64,000 nucleotides of DNA. Origin: Kribbella sp. VKM Ac-2569. Its GTDB lineage: Bacteria > Actinomycetota > Actinomycetes > Propionibacteriales > Kribbellaceae. The stretch covers positions 620,001-684,000 of the forward strand of contig NZ_SGXJ01000001.1 of assembly GCF_004216905.1 (NCBI RefSeq), given 5' to 3'. Positions within the stretch are counted from its first letter, which is position 1. The number at the start of each line of letters is the position of its first letter. Below, one piece after another: positions 1 to 7,825 of the stretch. Below the pieces are notes generated by a model. It saw nothing but the letters and a program-made list of their open reading frames with translations, was not told where the DNA came from and searched no databases. The position numbers were made by a program, and so were the translations under genes.

Positions 1-654
1 AGGCAGCCGCGTCCGGACGATCTCGATCTCACGAGCCAGACCCGGATGGTCGATCCAGTGGTACAGGCATCGCCGTTTGAGCGCGTCATGCACCTCGCGG
101 GTCCGGTTCGAGGTCAGCACGACGATCGGCGGCACCTCAGCCGTGATCGTGCCGAGCTCCGGAATCGTCACCTCGTACGTCGACAGCACCTCGAGCAGGA
201 ACGCCTCGAACTCGTCGTCGGCCCGGTCGATCTCGTCGACGAGCAGTACGGCGGGACTTTCGCGGAGGGCCCGCAGTACCGGGCGGGACAGCAGGAACCG
301 TTCGTCGAACAGGCTCTTCTCGACCTCTTCGACCGCCGCGTCGGAGCTGGTCGCCTCAACGGTGCGCAGATGCAGGATCTGGCGCGGGAAGTCCCAGTCG
401 TAGAGCGCCTGCGAAGCGTCGATGCCCTCGTAACACTGCAGCCGGATCAGGTCCAGGTCGAGCGCCTCGGCGATGGCGCCCGCGAGCGAGGTCTTGCCGG
501 TGCCTGGCTCGCCTTCGAGCAGCAACGGGCGATGGAGCGCGAGCGCGAGATACCCGACCGTGGCCAAGCCCTCTCCGGCTAGATACCCGGTCGCCCGCAG
601 ACACTCGGCAAGCTCAGCCGCCGAGCCGACGGCACTCACTCCTTCAGCATTCAC
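1..654 (-). CDS. MoxR-family AAA+ ATPase (3' end outside window)
   Basis: The visible 218 residues are the N-terminal part of a MoxR/CoxD-like AAA+ ATPase. A Walker A motif (EGEPGTGKTS) lies near residue 50, a Walker B motif (VLLVDEID) near residue 135, and the sensor-type stretch VVLTSNRTREVHDALKRRC follows. Such ATPases act as chaperones that insert metals or mature large enzyme complexes. The start is taken as a GTG giving MNAEGVSAVG, after which the frame is open to the window edge; no strong ribosome binding site decides it. The next gene upstream on the same strand is a MobA/MocA-like nucleotidyltransferase ending 23 bases away. That pairing is typical of accessory genes for molybdenum hydroxylases such as CO dehydrogenase (CoxD-type), but no structural subunit is in view, so this substrate is inference. 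Confidence 0.85.
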   Translation of the reverse strand, partial: MNAEGVSAVGSAAELAECLRATGYLAGEGLATVGYLALALHRPLLLEGEPGTGKTSLAGAIAEALDLDLIRLQCYEGIDASQALYDWDFPRQILHLRTVEATSSDAAVEEVEKSLFDERFLLSRPVLRALRESPAVLLVDEIDRADDEFEAFLLEVLSTYEVTIPELGTITAEVPPIVVLTSNRTREVHDALKRRCLYHWIDHPGLAREIEIVRTRLP

Positions 655-677
655 CCACTTCCGACCCTTGCCAACCC

Positions 678-1253
678 TCACCCATGGCCCGGCGGCAACT
701 CCCCTACCGTGTCGACGTCCGCGCCGTCACCCAGATCCGCGCACTCCACCAACACCACCTGGTGTTCCCGCATGTACCCCCGGGCCCCCTCGTCACCTCG
801 AGCAGACGCGATCACCCCGTCCCAGTGCGCCCGCCCGATCACCACCGGATGCCCCGGCACACCCCGGTACGTCGCCCGCACCAGTGCGTCCTCACCACCG
901 CGATCCGCAACCCGGCGTACGGCGGCCGCCGTCAACCCCGGCACGTCCACCGTCACCACGACCACCGCCTCCGACAACGTGTCAGTTGAGCTAAGGCCGG
1001 CGCGGAGGGACGCCCCCATCCCCTCATCCCAGTCGGTTGCCTCAACAACCTCGCCCGGCTCGTCGGACAGCTCCGCGCGCACCTGATCCGCGGACGCTCC
1101 GACGACCACCACGACCGGTGAGCACCCGGCCTCGGTGAGTAGACGGGACGTACGGACCACCCACGGCACCCCGTCGGCGTCCCGGATGAGTGCTTTCGGC
1201 GTACCCATCCGACGCCCAGCGCCCGCGGCGAGGACCAGTCCTGCGATCTTCAC
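678..1253 (-). CDS. MobA/MocA-like molybdenum cofactor nucleotidyltransferase
   Basis: A 191-residue NTP-transferase of the MobA-like family. The N-terminus has the nucleotide-binding signature LAAGAGRRMGTPKAL, and the metal-binding Asp is in TVDVPGLT near residue 100. Family members attach CMP or GMP to molybdopterin (MocA, MobA). Related proteins sit beside CO dehydrogenase and xanthine dehydrogenase genes. It precedes the MoxR-type ATPase on the same strand with a short gap and is probably co-transcribed with it. The neighbouring nadA gene is divergent. Whether it makes MCD or MGD, or acts on another alcohol phosphate, cannot be decided from sequence. The family is secure; the cofactor role rests on the neighbour. 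Confidence 0.8.
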   Translation of the reverse strand: MKIAGLVLAAGAGRRMGTPKALIRDADGVPWVVRTSRLLTEAGCSPVVVVVGASADQVRAELSDEPGEVVEATDWDEGMGASLRAGLSSTDTLSEAVVVVTVDVPGLTAAAVRRVADRGGEDALVRATYRGVPGHPVVIGRAHWDGVIASARGDEGARGYMREHQVVLVECADLGDGADVDTVGELPPGHG

Positions 1254-1335
1254 AACCGCAGCGTACTGATTTCACACTCTGAGCAGTGACGTCTGCCACG
1301 CGGCGTACCGCGATCGGCGTGCGACGATATCTGAC

Positions 1336-2517
1336 GTGACGACGATCGCAGACGGCTCGAAGTCCCTTCCGTTGCTGTTTCTCGGGCAGAACACCGACCC
1401 GCACTCCGAGCGCGGTGTCGAGTGCCCGGGCGCGCTCCCGCCGGCGTCCGACCCGGATCTGGTCGAGCGGGCACTGAAGGCGAAGGCGGCGCTCGGTGAC
1501 CAGGTGTTCGTGCTCGGGCACCACTACCAGCGCGACGAGGTGATCCAGTTCGCGGACGTCACCGGTGACTCGTTCAAGCTCGCCCGCGACGCCGCGGCTC
1601 GCCCGGACGCGCCGTACATCGTGTTCTGCGGCGTGCACTTCATGGCCGAGTCCGCGGACATCCTCACCAACGACGAGCAGACGGTGATCCTGCCGGACCT
1701 CGCGGCCGGTTGCTCGATGGCGGACATGGCGCGCATCCAGCAGGTCGAGGCCGCCTGGGACGCGCTCGCCGACGCCGGTGTCGCGGACGTGACGGTTCCG
1801 GTCACCTACATGAACTCCAGCGCCGACATCAAGGCGTTCTGCGGCCGCAACGGCGGCGTCGTGTGTACGTCGAGCAACGCGGAGACCGCGCTGAACTGGG
1901 CGTTCGAGCAGGGCGAGAAGGTGCTCTTCCTCCCGGATCAGCACCTCGGCCGCAACACCGCCGTACTGCAGCTGGGTCTGTCGCTCGACGACTGCGTCGT
2001 GTACGACCCGCACAAGCCGGGCGGCGGCCTGACCCGCGAGCAGCTCGCGGCCGCGAAGATGATCCTGTGGCGCGGGCACTGCTCGGTGCACGGCCGCTTC
2101 ACCCCCGAGTCCGTCGACGACGTCCGCTCGCGGGTCCCCGGCGTGAACGTGATCGTGCACCCCGAGTGCCGCCACGAGGTGGTCACGAAGGCGGATCAGG
2201 TGGGCTCCACGGAGTACATCATCAGCGCCCTGGAAGCCGCTGAACCCGGTACGTCGTGGGCCGTCGGCACCGAACTCAACCTGGTCCAGCGCCTCGCGAA
2301 GCAGCACACCGACAAGAACATCGTCTTCCTCGACAAGACGGTCTGCTACTGCGCCACCATGAACCGCATCGACCTCCCGCACTTCGTCTGGGCCCTGGAG
2401 AACCTGGAAGCCGGCCACGTCGTCAACCCCATCAAGGTCGACGCCGACACCCAGCACTACGCCAAGGTAGCCCTCGACCGCATGCTCGCCCTCCCGGGCA
2501 AAACCGCCCGCGACTGA
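1336..2517 (+). CDS. nadA: Quinolinate synthase
   Basis: NadA condenses iminoaspartate with dihydroxyacetone phosphate to quinolinate, the second step of de novo NAD synthesis, using a [4Fe-4S] cluster. This 393-residue protein is the long form. The likely cluster ligands are Cys98 (FCGVHFMAESA), Cys249 (WRGHCSVHGRF) and Cys337 or Cys339 (KTVCYCATMNRI). Other family hallmarks are GHHYQRDEV near residue 61 and YDPHKPGGG near 223. The start is a GTG. No nadB or nadC lies beside it, so it appears to stand alone between the divergent nucleotidyltransferase gene and a convergent palindrome-flanked nuclease-like gene. The inverted repeat just downstream could serve as its terminator. Confidence 0.97.
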   Translation: MTTIADGSKSLPLLFLGQNTDPHSERGVECPGALPPASDPDLVERALKAKAALGDQVFVLGHHYQRDEVIQFADVTGDSFKLARDAAARPDAPYIVFCGVHFMAESADILTNDEQTVILPDLAAGCSMADMARIQQVEAAWDALADAGVADVTVPVTYMNSSADIKAFCGRNGGVVCTSSNAETALNWAFEQGEKVLFLPDQHLGRNTAVLQLGLSLDDCVVYDPHKPGGGLTREQLAAAKMILWRGHCSVHGRFTPESVDDVRSRVPGVNVIVHPECRHEVVTKADQVGSTEYIISALEAAEPGTSWAVGTELNLVQRLAKQHTDKNIVFLDKTVCYCATMNRIDLPHFVWALENLEAGHVVNPIKVDADTQHYAKVALDRMLALPGKTARD

Positions 2518-2534
2518 ACCCCCACGCCTCCCCG

Positions 2535-2622
2535 CGTTCGAGGGGATATCCGTCCGTACGCAGGGTTCTCTACTCGTACAAGAGGGGAGAACCCTGCACT
2601 TGCGCGGATATCCCCTCGAACG
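2535..2622. repeat. Long two-tier palindrome, element A
   Basis: An 18-base perfect outer inverted repeat, CGTTCGAGGGGATATCCG at 2535-2552 against 2605-2622, encloses an 11-base perfect inner repeat, GCAGGGTTCTC at 2560-2570 against 2587-2597. Seven-base unpaired segments separate the tiers and the loop is 16 bases. The 8-base palindrome GGATATCC occurs in both outer arms (2544-2551 and 2606-2613). It lies 14 bases beyond the stop codon of the AbiEi/DUF559 gene and 17 beyond nadA, so it may act as a bidirectional terminator. A diverged copy lies on the other side of the same gene. Confidence 0.9.
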
Positions 2623-2636
2623 AAGGACCGGCGGCG

Positions 2637-3584
2637 TCAGGCAGCTTTGCCGGCCTGGGCGAACGCTTGTCGAAGGGTCGTTGCGAGCACCAAGGGACGA
2701 TCGAGGTCCGCCCAGTCGGTCCGGACCACTGCGAGTCCCCGCGCTCGCAGCCGATCCTCGCGACGTTTCTCCTGGATCAGCACCTCCGGAGATCCCCCGC
2801 CGTACTTGAGCAGCCCGTCGAACTCCACCACCAGGTTGTACGCCGGGAAGTAGAAGTCCACCCGCCCGATGAGCCCGTGGCTGTCGTAGAACTCGACCTG
2901 CAGGACCGGCTCGGGGAACCCGTGTTCGCGCAGGAAGACCCGCAGACGCGACTCGCCGACGGACTCGGAGAGTTTGGTGCCGAAGCGCAGCGCCGCCCGT
3001 GCTGTGGTGCTTCCGGGCCAGAACTCGATCAGTTCCAGCAGACGCCGTACCCCGTCCTCACCCAGGTTGTCCGCTCGGAGAGCAGCGTCGATGTTCACGA
3101 CAGCCTGCTCGAACGACGCCGTACACGCGGACTCGACCGCCGCGCGCGACGCGCTGGTCGCCAATCGCCCTGCGACCACCGTCAGGTCATCCTGGGCCGG
3201 CTTGGCGACGTGGTGCTGAACACCGGCGACGACGCCACCGGCCAGCCCGTCCAGCCGGCTGACATGCACACGGTCCAGGCCCAGGCCCCACACAGGCAGG
3301 TCGTGGAGCACGAGTGACGACTGATGGCTGACGGCAACAGAGCCCGACCGCAATGAGTTCATCGCAGCGTGGATCTCCTGGCGATGTTTCCACCGGACAC
3401 GTTCCCAGGTCGGGAGCGCCGAGAGGTCGACAGTCTCGGCGTACTGGCCGCGCCGGATCCGCACCCACCGGCCGTCCTTCAGGTGGCGGAAGATCTGGTC
3501 AGCGGAGCAGCCGGACGTCAGCGCCTGGCTGCGGCTGAAGACGCCGCCCTGCTTCTCCGCGATCGCTTGGAGCCGTACATTCAC
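2637..3584 (-). CDS. AbiEi-type winged-helix / DUF559 (Vsr-fold) nuclease-like protein
   Basis: A 315-residue protein. Residues 1-50 resemble the AbiEi_4 winged helix-turn-helix found in type IV antitoxins. The C-terminal third is a DUF559/Vsr-like PD-(D/E)xK fold: Asp243 in RVDFYFPAYN, Glu254 and Asp256 in VVEFDG, Lys260, then KRREDRLRARGLAVVRTDW. Glu211 (VGESRLR) may complete the site. Such proteins are common as solitary genes in actinobacteria, and no AbiEii toxin partner is adjacent. The GTG start at 3584 gives MNVRLQAIAE; the frame stays open upstream through the flanking palindromic element, but that stretch is not part of the conserved family. The gene lies between two convergent genes and is bounded on both sides by related palindromes, suggesting a self-contained cassette. 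Its biochemical function is unknown. Confidence 0.8.
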   Translation of the reverse strand: MNVRLQAIAEKQGGVFSRSQALTSGCSADQIFRHLKDGRWVRIRRGQYAETVDLSALPTWERVRWKHRQEIHAAMNSLRSGSVAVSHQSSLVLHDLPVWGLGLDRVHVSRLDGLAGGVVAGVQHHVAKPAQDDLTVVAGRLATSASRAAVESACTASFEQAVVNIDAALRADNLGEDGVRRLLELIEFWPGSTTARAALRFGTKLSESVGESRLRVFLREHGFPEPVLQVEFYDSHGLIGRVDFYFPAYNLVVEFDGLLKYGGGSPEVLIQEKRREDRLRARGLAVVRTDWADLDRPLVLATTLRQAFAQAGKAA

Positions 3585-3638
3585 CCACCAAGCATCCCCC
3601 GGCCACCGCCTCCAGCGGTCCACGATCCGCCACCCTGT

Positions 3639-3731
3639 GGATATCCGTTCGAGCGGATATCCCCGCGTCTGTGGGGTTCTCTGCTCATATACGAGTAGAG
3701 AACCCAGCACGCGGCAGGTTATCCCCTCGTG
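3639..3731. repeat. Diverged palindrome, element B
   Basis: This is a second copy of element A's architecture, upstream of the AbiEi/DUF559 gene. The inner stem is GGGTTCTCTGCTC (3674-3686) against GAGTAGAGAACCC (3693-3705), with one G-T position and a 6-base loop. The outer arms are CGAGCGGATATCC (3650-3662) and GGTTATCCCCTCG (about 3717-3729), matching 11 of 13 pairs. GGATATCC occurs twice on the left side (3639-3646, 3655-3662). Right arms of A and B share GAGAACCC-W-GCAC and TATCCCCTCG. It lies in the 211-base gap between the nuclease-like gene and the end of the GT4 gene. Confidence 0.85.
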
Positions 3732-3795
3732 TTGGCACGGGACGGGCGTGCGGGGCGGGCGTGGGCTGGAGTGTGGTGCGGTACCGCGGAGGGGG

Positions 3796-4983
3796 TTAGC
3801 GGGAGACGCGGGCGGGGGTGTACCAGTCGGCTAGGAGGTTGGGGAGGCGGTCGGGGCCCCAGCGGTCTACTGGGGTGATTCGGCCGTGTAACGAGGCGAG
3901 GCCCTTTGCGAGTTCGCCTACTACGTCGCCTTGCCACGGGACGGTGACGCCTTCGTCGGGGCCGACGATGACGGCGGGGCCGCCGCGGTCCACGCAGACC
4001 ACGGGGCAGCCGGAGGCGAGGGCTTCGGTGACGGCCCAGCCAGCGGCTTCGCGGAACGCGGGGGCGAGGAGCGCGTCGGCGCGGAACATGGCGGCCAGGA
4101 CCTCCTCGCGCGGCAGGGCGCCCATGAACTCGACGCGGTCGCGGACGCCGAGCTGCCAAGCCAGGCTTTCGGCGCGTCCCCAGTCGGGCCCGTCGCCGAT
4201 GATGCGCAGCTCCCAGTTGGCCGCCTCAGGACGGGCCAGCGCGCTGATCGCAATCAGGACGCCCTTCCACGGGATCAACCGTCCGACGAACAGCGCCGTC
4301 TTCACACCGCCAGCACCGAAGGGTTCATAAGGACCGGACGCGGTGAAACGCCGGATCGCCACGTTCGGCTGCACCACGATCTCCCGAGCGTACGGCGCGA
4401 ACGCCTCAGCGACATCGTTGTTCTGAGCAACCATCAGGTCGGCGGTCTGCGCCATCCGCCGCCCGGTCGCGCGGCGCCGGAGCCCGGTGTACGCACGTCG
4501 TACCAGCTCCCCCACCACACCGCGCGCACCGAGCCAGTGCGCCATCGACAGCGGCGCAGTCGTCGACCCGCCGACGGGTCCCCAGATCACCTTCGCCGAT
4601 GACGGCTCGACCACGCCGGCGCCCATCCAGTCGACCGCGAAGGTCAGATGGTGGATCACGTCGAACGACTGCTCCTCATGCAGACGCCGCGCCGTACGCC
4701 GCGCCAGCCCTTGCCACAGCGGGTAGTACCAGTACACGTCCGATGGCCGTCGCCGCAGCCGGAGAATCCACTTAGGCATCTCGAGCGGTACGACAGTCAG
4801 ACCGGGCACCGGCCGCGCCGCGAGCTCCTCCTCGATCTCGTGCACGAACTTGCCCCGGGTCAGCAGCCACACGTCGTGGTCCCGCGCCGCCGCCTTCGCC
4901 CACGCCCACCCGGCGCCCGGCTCGGACCCGCCTGTCGGCCGGCAGGCGTACGCGCTGAGCAGTACCTTCGGCCGGCCGTACAT
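3796..4983 (-). CDS. GT4-type glycosyltransferase
   Basis: A 395-residue GT-B glycosyltransferase. The N-terminal domain opens with VLLSAYACRPTGGSEPGAGW, and the C-terminal nucleotide-sugar domain has FVGRLIPWKG, IIGDGPDWGRAE and the acidic motif EAAGWAVTEALASGCPVV. No transmembrane segments are evident, so it acts at the inner face of the membrane. Donor and acceptor cannot be read from sequence. It is last in a minus-strand run with two cytidylyltransferase-fold proteins and a CDP-alcohol phosphotransferase, and its start codon touches the preceding stop. This ties it to assembly of the polysaccharide or phosphoglycan made by that cassette. Confidence 0.88.
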   Translation of the reverse strand: MYGRPKVLLSAYACRPTGGSEPGAGWAWAKAAARDHDVWLLTRGKFVHEIEEELAARPVPGLTVVPLEMPKWILRLRRRPSDVYWYYPLWQGLARRTARRLHEEQSFDVIHHLTFAVDWMGAGVVEPSSAKVIWGPVGGSTTAPLSMAHWLGARGVVGELVRRAYTGLRRRATGRRMAQTADLMVAQNNDVAEAFAPYAREIVVQPNVAIRRFTASGPYEPFGAGGVKTALFVGRLIPWKGVLIAISALARPEAANWELRIIGDGPDWGRAESLAWQLGVRDRVEFMGALPREEVLAAMFRADALLAPAFREAAGWAVTEALASGCPVVCVDRGGPAVIVGPDEGVTVPWQGDVVGELAKGLASLHGRITPVDRWGPDRLPNLLADWYTPARVSR

Positions 4984-5399
4984 CAGCTCATCCCCTCCAG
5001 GAGCCTGCGCAGATCGGTGCTCGAGGTCGAAGCGGTGTACGGGAAATAGTGCACCTGTGCGCCCACCTCACCCAGCAGCCTTTCCAGTCTGGTCCCCTTT
5101 TCCGTTCCCTTCCAGTCATCGCCCTTGAAGAGAACGTCGTACCGCAACTGCTGCCACATCTCGAACTTGTCGCTGGACCAGTCGCTGACCACCTCGTCGA
5201 CGAGGTCGAGCGCTCGGATGACATCCATCCGTTCCTCGTGCGGCACGACCGGCGGGCGGCCCTTGATCCGGGTCACCACATCGTCCTCGACGACGCCCGC
5301 GATCAGGTGGTCGCAGTACTCGCGGGCGCGGCGCAGGATGTTCAGGTGCCCGATGTGGAACATGTCGTACACCCCGGGCGCGTACCCGATGATCGCCAT
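4983..5399 (-). CDS. TagD-like cytidylyltransferase
   Basis: A 138-residue nucleotidyltransferase of the HxGH superfamily. It has the nucleotide-binding motif FHIGH in GVYDMFHIGHLNIL, the substrate loop RPPVVPHEERMDV, the KGDDWKG motif and the C-terminal TASTSSTDLR (the RTxGISTT-type motif). All motifs of glycerol-3-phosphate cytidylyltransferase are present and the length is right. The probable reaction is CTP plus a polyol phosphate giving a CDP-polyol; the polyol is unproven. ATG at 5399 gives MAIIGYAPG; longer forms would run into the upstream gene. Its start overlaps the stop of the CDP-alcohol phosphotransferase gene by one base, so product and user of the activated headgroup are co-translated. 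Confidence 0.88.
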   Translation of the reverse strand: MAIIGYAPGVYDMFHIGHLNILRRAREYCDHLIAGVVEDDVVTRIKGRPPVVPHEERMDVIRALDLVDEVVSDWSSDKFEMWQQLRYDVLFKGDDWKGTEKGTRLERLLGEVGAQVHYFPYTASTSSTDLRRLLEGMS

Positions 5400-6124
5400 C
5401 AGGCGCGCACCCCCAGCACGGCCATCTCCCGGTACCACTTCCCGACCGCGGCCGCGAGGAACAGCAGGTTCAGCGCGAGCAGAGCGCCGTACAGCACGAC
5501 GAACAACGACGGCGTACCGAAGGCGAGGAAGACCAGGCACAGTACGCCGTAGTCGGTCGGTGCGATGAGCAACGACTTGACCACGGAATCGCCGCGCTCG
5601 TTGGGTTTCGAGGAAGCGCCGTGCCGCCGCCGCAGCTGGTCGATCAGGATCAGCCCGAAGAACAGCACCGACGACACGCACACGTACGCGAGCGGGACCA
5701 GCAGCACCAGATCGTTGTCAAAGGCATCGAAACGGTAGAACGAGATCAGTACGGCGCTGTGCAGCAGCACGATCTTGACCGCGTCGATCATGTGGTCGAG
5801 CCACTCCCCCAACGGCGATCCGCCGCCCCGGAGCCGGGCCAGCTGCCCGTCCGCGGAGTCCAGCCCGTATCCGAGCACGAGCAACAACGTCACCACCAGC
5901 GCGAGGCCGAGTGACGGGCGCACGCAGGCCAGCAGCACGATCCCGACCAGCGAGCAGAACCCGGAGGCGAGGCTCACCTGGTTCGGTGTCCGCTTTCCGA
6001 GGAACGCGGCGGCTGCGAACATCCGCCCGATCCGCCGGTTCACGAACCGCGAGTACGCCGGCGTACCGGCCGACGGCTTCTGCGCCCGGGACAGCTGCGC
6101 GACAGTCTGCCGCAGCCCACTCAT
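5399..6124 (-). CDS. CDP-alcohol phosphatidyltransferase family membrane protein
   Basis: A 241-residue integral membrane protein with several hydrophobic segments. It carries the full family signature DG-x2-AR-x8-G-x3-D-x3-D, beginning DGQLAR and ending EWLDHMID near residue 105. These enzymes transfer a phospho-alcohol from a CDP-linked donor to an alcohol acceptor, releasing CMP. It lies between two cytidylyltransferase-fold genes, overlapping the upstream one by four bases and the downstream one by one. The order suggests a dedicated pathway in which a CDP-polyol is made and its phospho-headgroup moved onto a lipid or glycan. Housekeeping phosphatidylglycerol or phosphatidylinositol synthesis is less likely given the glycosyltransferases on both sides. 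The acceptor is unknown. Confidence 0.88.
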   Translation of the reverse strand: MSGLRQTVAQLSRAQKPSAGTPAYSRFVNRRIGRMFAAAAFLGKRTPNQVSLASGFCSLVGIVLLACVRPSLGLALVVTLLLVLGYGLDSADGQLARLRGGGSPLGEWLDHMIDAVKIVLLHSAVLISFYRFDAFDNDLVLLVPLAYVCVSSVLFFGLILIDQLRRRHGASSKPNERGDSVVKSLLIAPTDYGVLCLVFLAFGTPSLFVVLYGALLALNLLFLAAAVGKWYREMAVLGVRA

Positions 6125-6549
6125 GCGACGTTCGAACTGCGGGACTGCCGCTGGTCGATCGCGGCGCGCAGGATCGGGCTGCGGGAGCCGCGCCCGGCGG
6201 GCAGGACGGTGATCAGCCCCGCCGGAATCCCATCGAGCTCGTCCACCCCCAGTACGCCGTCCGTGGCGCCGGCAGCGAATACGGTCTGAACCCCCAGTAC
6301 GCCGGTCAGCCACTCGGACCGTACGTCGTCCACGGCAACCACCTCGTCGACGCACCGCAGGTGCTCGACGATCTGCGCCCGCTCGAGCAGCGGCACGAAC
6401 GGCCGCCCGCCCCACGCGTCCAGCGCCCAGTCGTCGGACAGCACCGCCACGACGAGCCGGTCGCAGTGCCGCCGCGCCCGCTCGAGCACGTCGACGTGCC
6501 CTACGTGGAACAGGTCGAAGACCCCGGCCACGCATCCAACCCGGGGCAC
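6121..6549 (-). CDS. Diverged cytidylyltransferase-fold protein
   Basis: A 142-residue HxGH nucleotidyltransferase-like protein with GVFDLFHVGHVDVLERARRH and RPFVPLLERAQIVEHL. Unlike its neighbour it lacks KGDDW (here FAAGATDG), and the C-terminal ISTT motif is replaced by GRGSRSPILR. Those positions contact the alpha phosphate and substrate in TagD. It may therefore use another substrate or have lost activity. The start is taken as GTG at 6549, with AAGG seven bases upstream, giving MPRVGCVAGVFD. A TTG at 6573 behind an AGGAG is a real alternative adding eight residues. Its stop overlaps the start of the CDP-alcohol phosphotransferase gene. It follows the GT4 gene after about 70 bases. Confidence 0.75.
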   Translation of the reverse strand: MPRVGCVAGVFDLFHVGHVDVLERARRHCDRLVVAVLSDDWALDAWGGRPFVPLLERAQIVEHLRCVDEVVAVDDVRSEWLTGVLGVQTVFAAGATDGVLGVDELDGIPAGLITVLPAGRGSRSPILRAAIDQRQSRSSNVA

Positions 6550-6619
6550 ACTGCCCACCCTTACATCCCCCAACGCAAACTCCTGAATTCCGTCCGGCAC
6601 GACGCCGCCCCCTGCGTCT

Positions 6620-7825
6620 TCATACCCGTGGTTCCGTGCGCGCCCGGCCGTTGGCGGAGTGCCGGGCGATCGCATCGGTGTAGATCCTTTCCGTGGCCTC
6701 CAGGTCACGCTCCGGTGTGAAGCGTTCCAGATAGACCTGACGGGCTCGTTCGCCGAAGGCTATCGAAGTCTCGGGATCAGCCACCAACCCGATCGCTTTC
6801 CGCAATCCTTCCGGATCGCCGGGCGCGGTCAGCGCACCGGATTCACCGTCGTCAACCAGCTCCGCGAGCGCCCCGAGCCGGGACGCGACCACGGGCACCC
6901 CGTGCGCGAAAGCCTCCACCACTACGAGCCCGAAGCTCTCATACGACCGCGCCGGTACGACGGCGACGCGCGCGGACCGCAGCTGTTCCATGCCGTCCGC
7001 CCACGGCAGTTGACCAAGCACCTGAATCGACAGGTCTTTCCGGGCGCGTTCCTCGGCCGCCGCCCGCAGCGGACCATCGCCCACCACAACCAATCGGCCG
7101 AGCGACGCGTCCCACACCTGCAGAAGATCCGCGAACCCCTTGTCCTCGCTCAACCGCCCGAGGAACACCACCGCGTCCCCCGCACCGCTGCGCACCGCAC
7201 CCGAATGCGGTATGGCGTGCGGCTTCACCACGAACCGCTCCGGATCGAACCCGGCCGCGGCGTACCGGTCCCGCACGAACTCGGACGGTACGACGAACGT
7301 CCCGACGTACCGCTGCCAAGTGTTCAAGGCGTTGTGCACGCCGATGCTCGTCGCCAGCGGCAACGTCTGCACCCGCGAGTCGCGGTAGCAACCGTGCTTC
7401 ACGGCCGCCAGCGGCACCTTGCCGATGCAGGACTCGCACGGTCTGCCGTCGCGCTGCAGAACACCGTTCGCACACAGCAGCCGGAAGTTGTGCAACGTCG
7501 CCACGACCGGAAGGTTCAGCCGGTACGCCGCCCGCAGGACCGAGGGGCTGAACAACGGGAAAGTGTTGTGCACATGCACCACATCGGGCCGCTGCGCCTG
7601 CAATAGCTGTGTTAAATCGCGTTCCGCCGAAAATGACCAAACGGAGCGAGACGGTAACAGTGCGCGATCTTTTCGCCCCATCTCGGCGATGTCGTCGCTG
7701 TTCCGGGCGTACAGGTCGATGTCATGTCCTGAGTTACTCAACAAATCAACCGTTTGCGCGACAACCGTGTTCTCCCCACTGGGTTGACCGGTCCGGTAAC
7801 GGTTGTGCAACATGGCGACCCGCAT
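6620..7825 (-). CDS. GT4-type glycosyltransferase (paralogue of the gene at 60450)
   Basis: A 401-residue GT-B glycosyltransferase. It begins MRVAMLHNRYRTGQPSGEN, has a family-typical DVVHVHNTFPLFSPSVL segment near residue 80, a four-Cys loop region (LLCANG, PCESCIGK), and the C-terminal FLGRLSEDKGF and ESFGLVVVEAFAHGVPVV. The N-terminal segment HNRYR-x4-SGEN and the HVHNTFPL block recur in the glycosyltransferase at 60450, so the two are paralogues at opposite ends of the window. It is the first gene of the minus-strand cassette and is divergent from a beta-helix gene. An AAGG lies seven bases before the ATG. The sugar donor is unknown. Confidence 0.9.
   Translation of the reverse strand: MRVAMLHNRYRTGQPSGENTVVAQTVDLLSNSGHDIDLYARNSDDIAEMGRKDRALLPSRSVWSFSAERDLTQLLQAQRPDVVHVHNTFPLFSPSVLRAAYRLNLPVVATLHNFRLLCANGVLQRDGRPCESCIGKVPLAAVKHGCYRDSRVQTLPLATSIGVHNALNTWQRYVGTFVVPSEFVRDRYAAAGFDPERFVVKPHAIPHSGAVRSGAGDAVVFLGRLSEDKGFADLLQVWDASLGRLVVVGDGPLRAAAEERARKDLSIQVLGQLPWADGMEQLRSARVAVVPARSYESFGLVVVEAFAHGVPVVASRLGALAELVDDGESGALTAPGDPEGLRKAIGLVADPETSIAFGERARQVYLERFTPERDLEATERIYTDAIARHSANGRARTEPRV

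Noticed and set aside
46-582. Plus-strand open frame over the MoxR gene
   Set aside because: It is the antisense of a clear AAA+ ATPase with Walker motifs and has no family resemblance.
2256-3317. Long plus-strand frame running from nadA into the DUF559 gene
   Set aside because: It shadows nadA in another frame, then the antisense of the nuclease-like gene, and crosses the palindrome; no ribosome binding site.
3585-3710. N-terminal extension of the DUF559 protein through element B
   Set aside because: The frame is open, but the extra residues derive from the palindrome and the AbiEi-like domain begins at the internal GTG.
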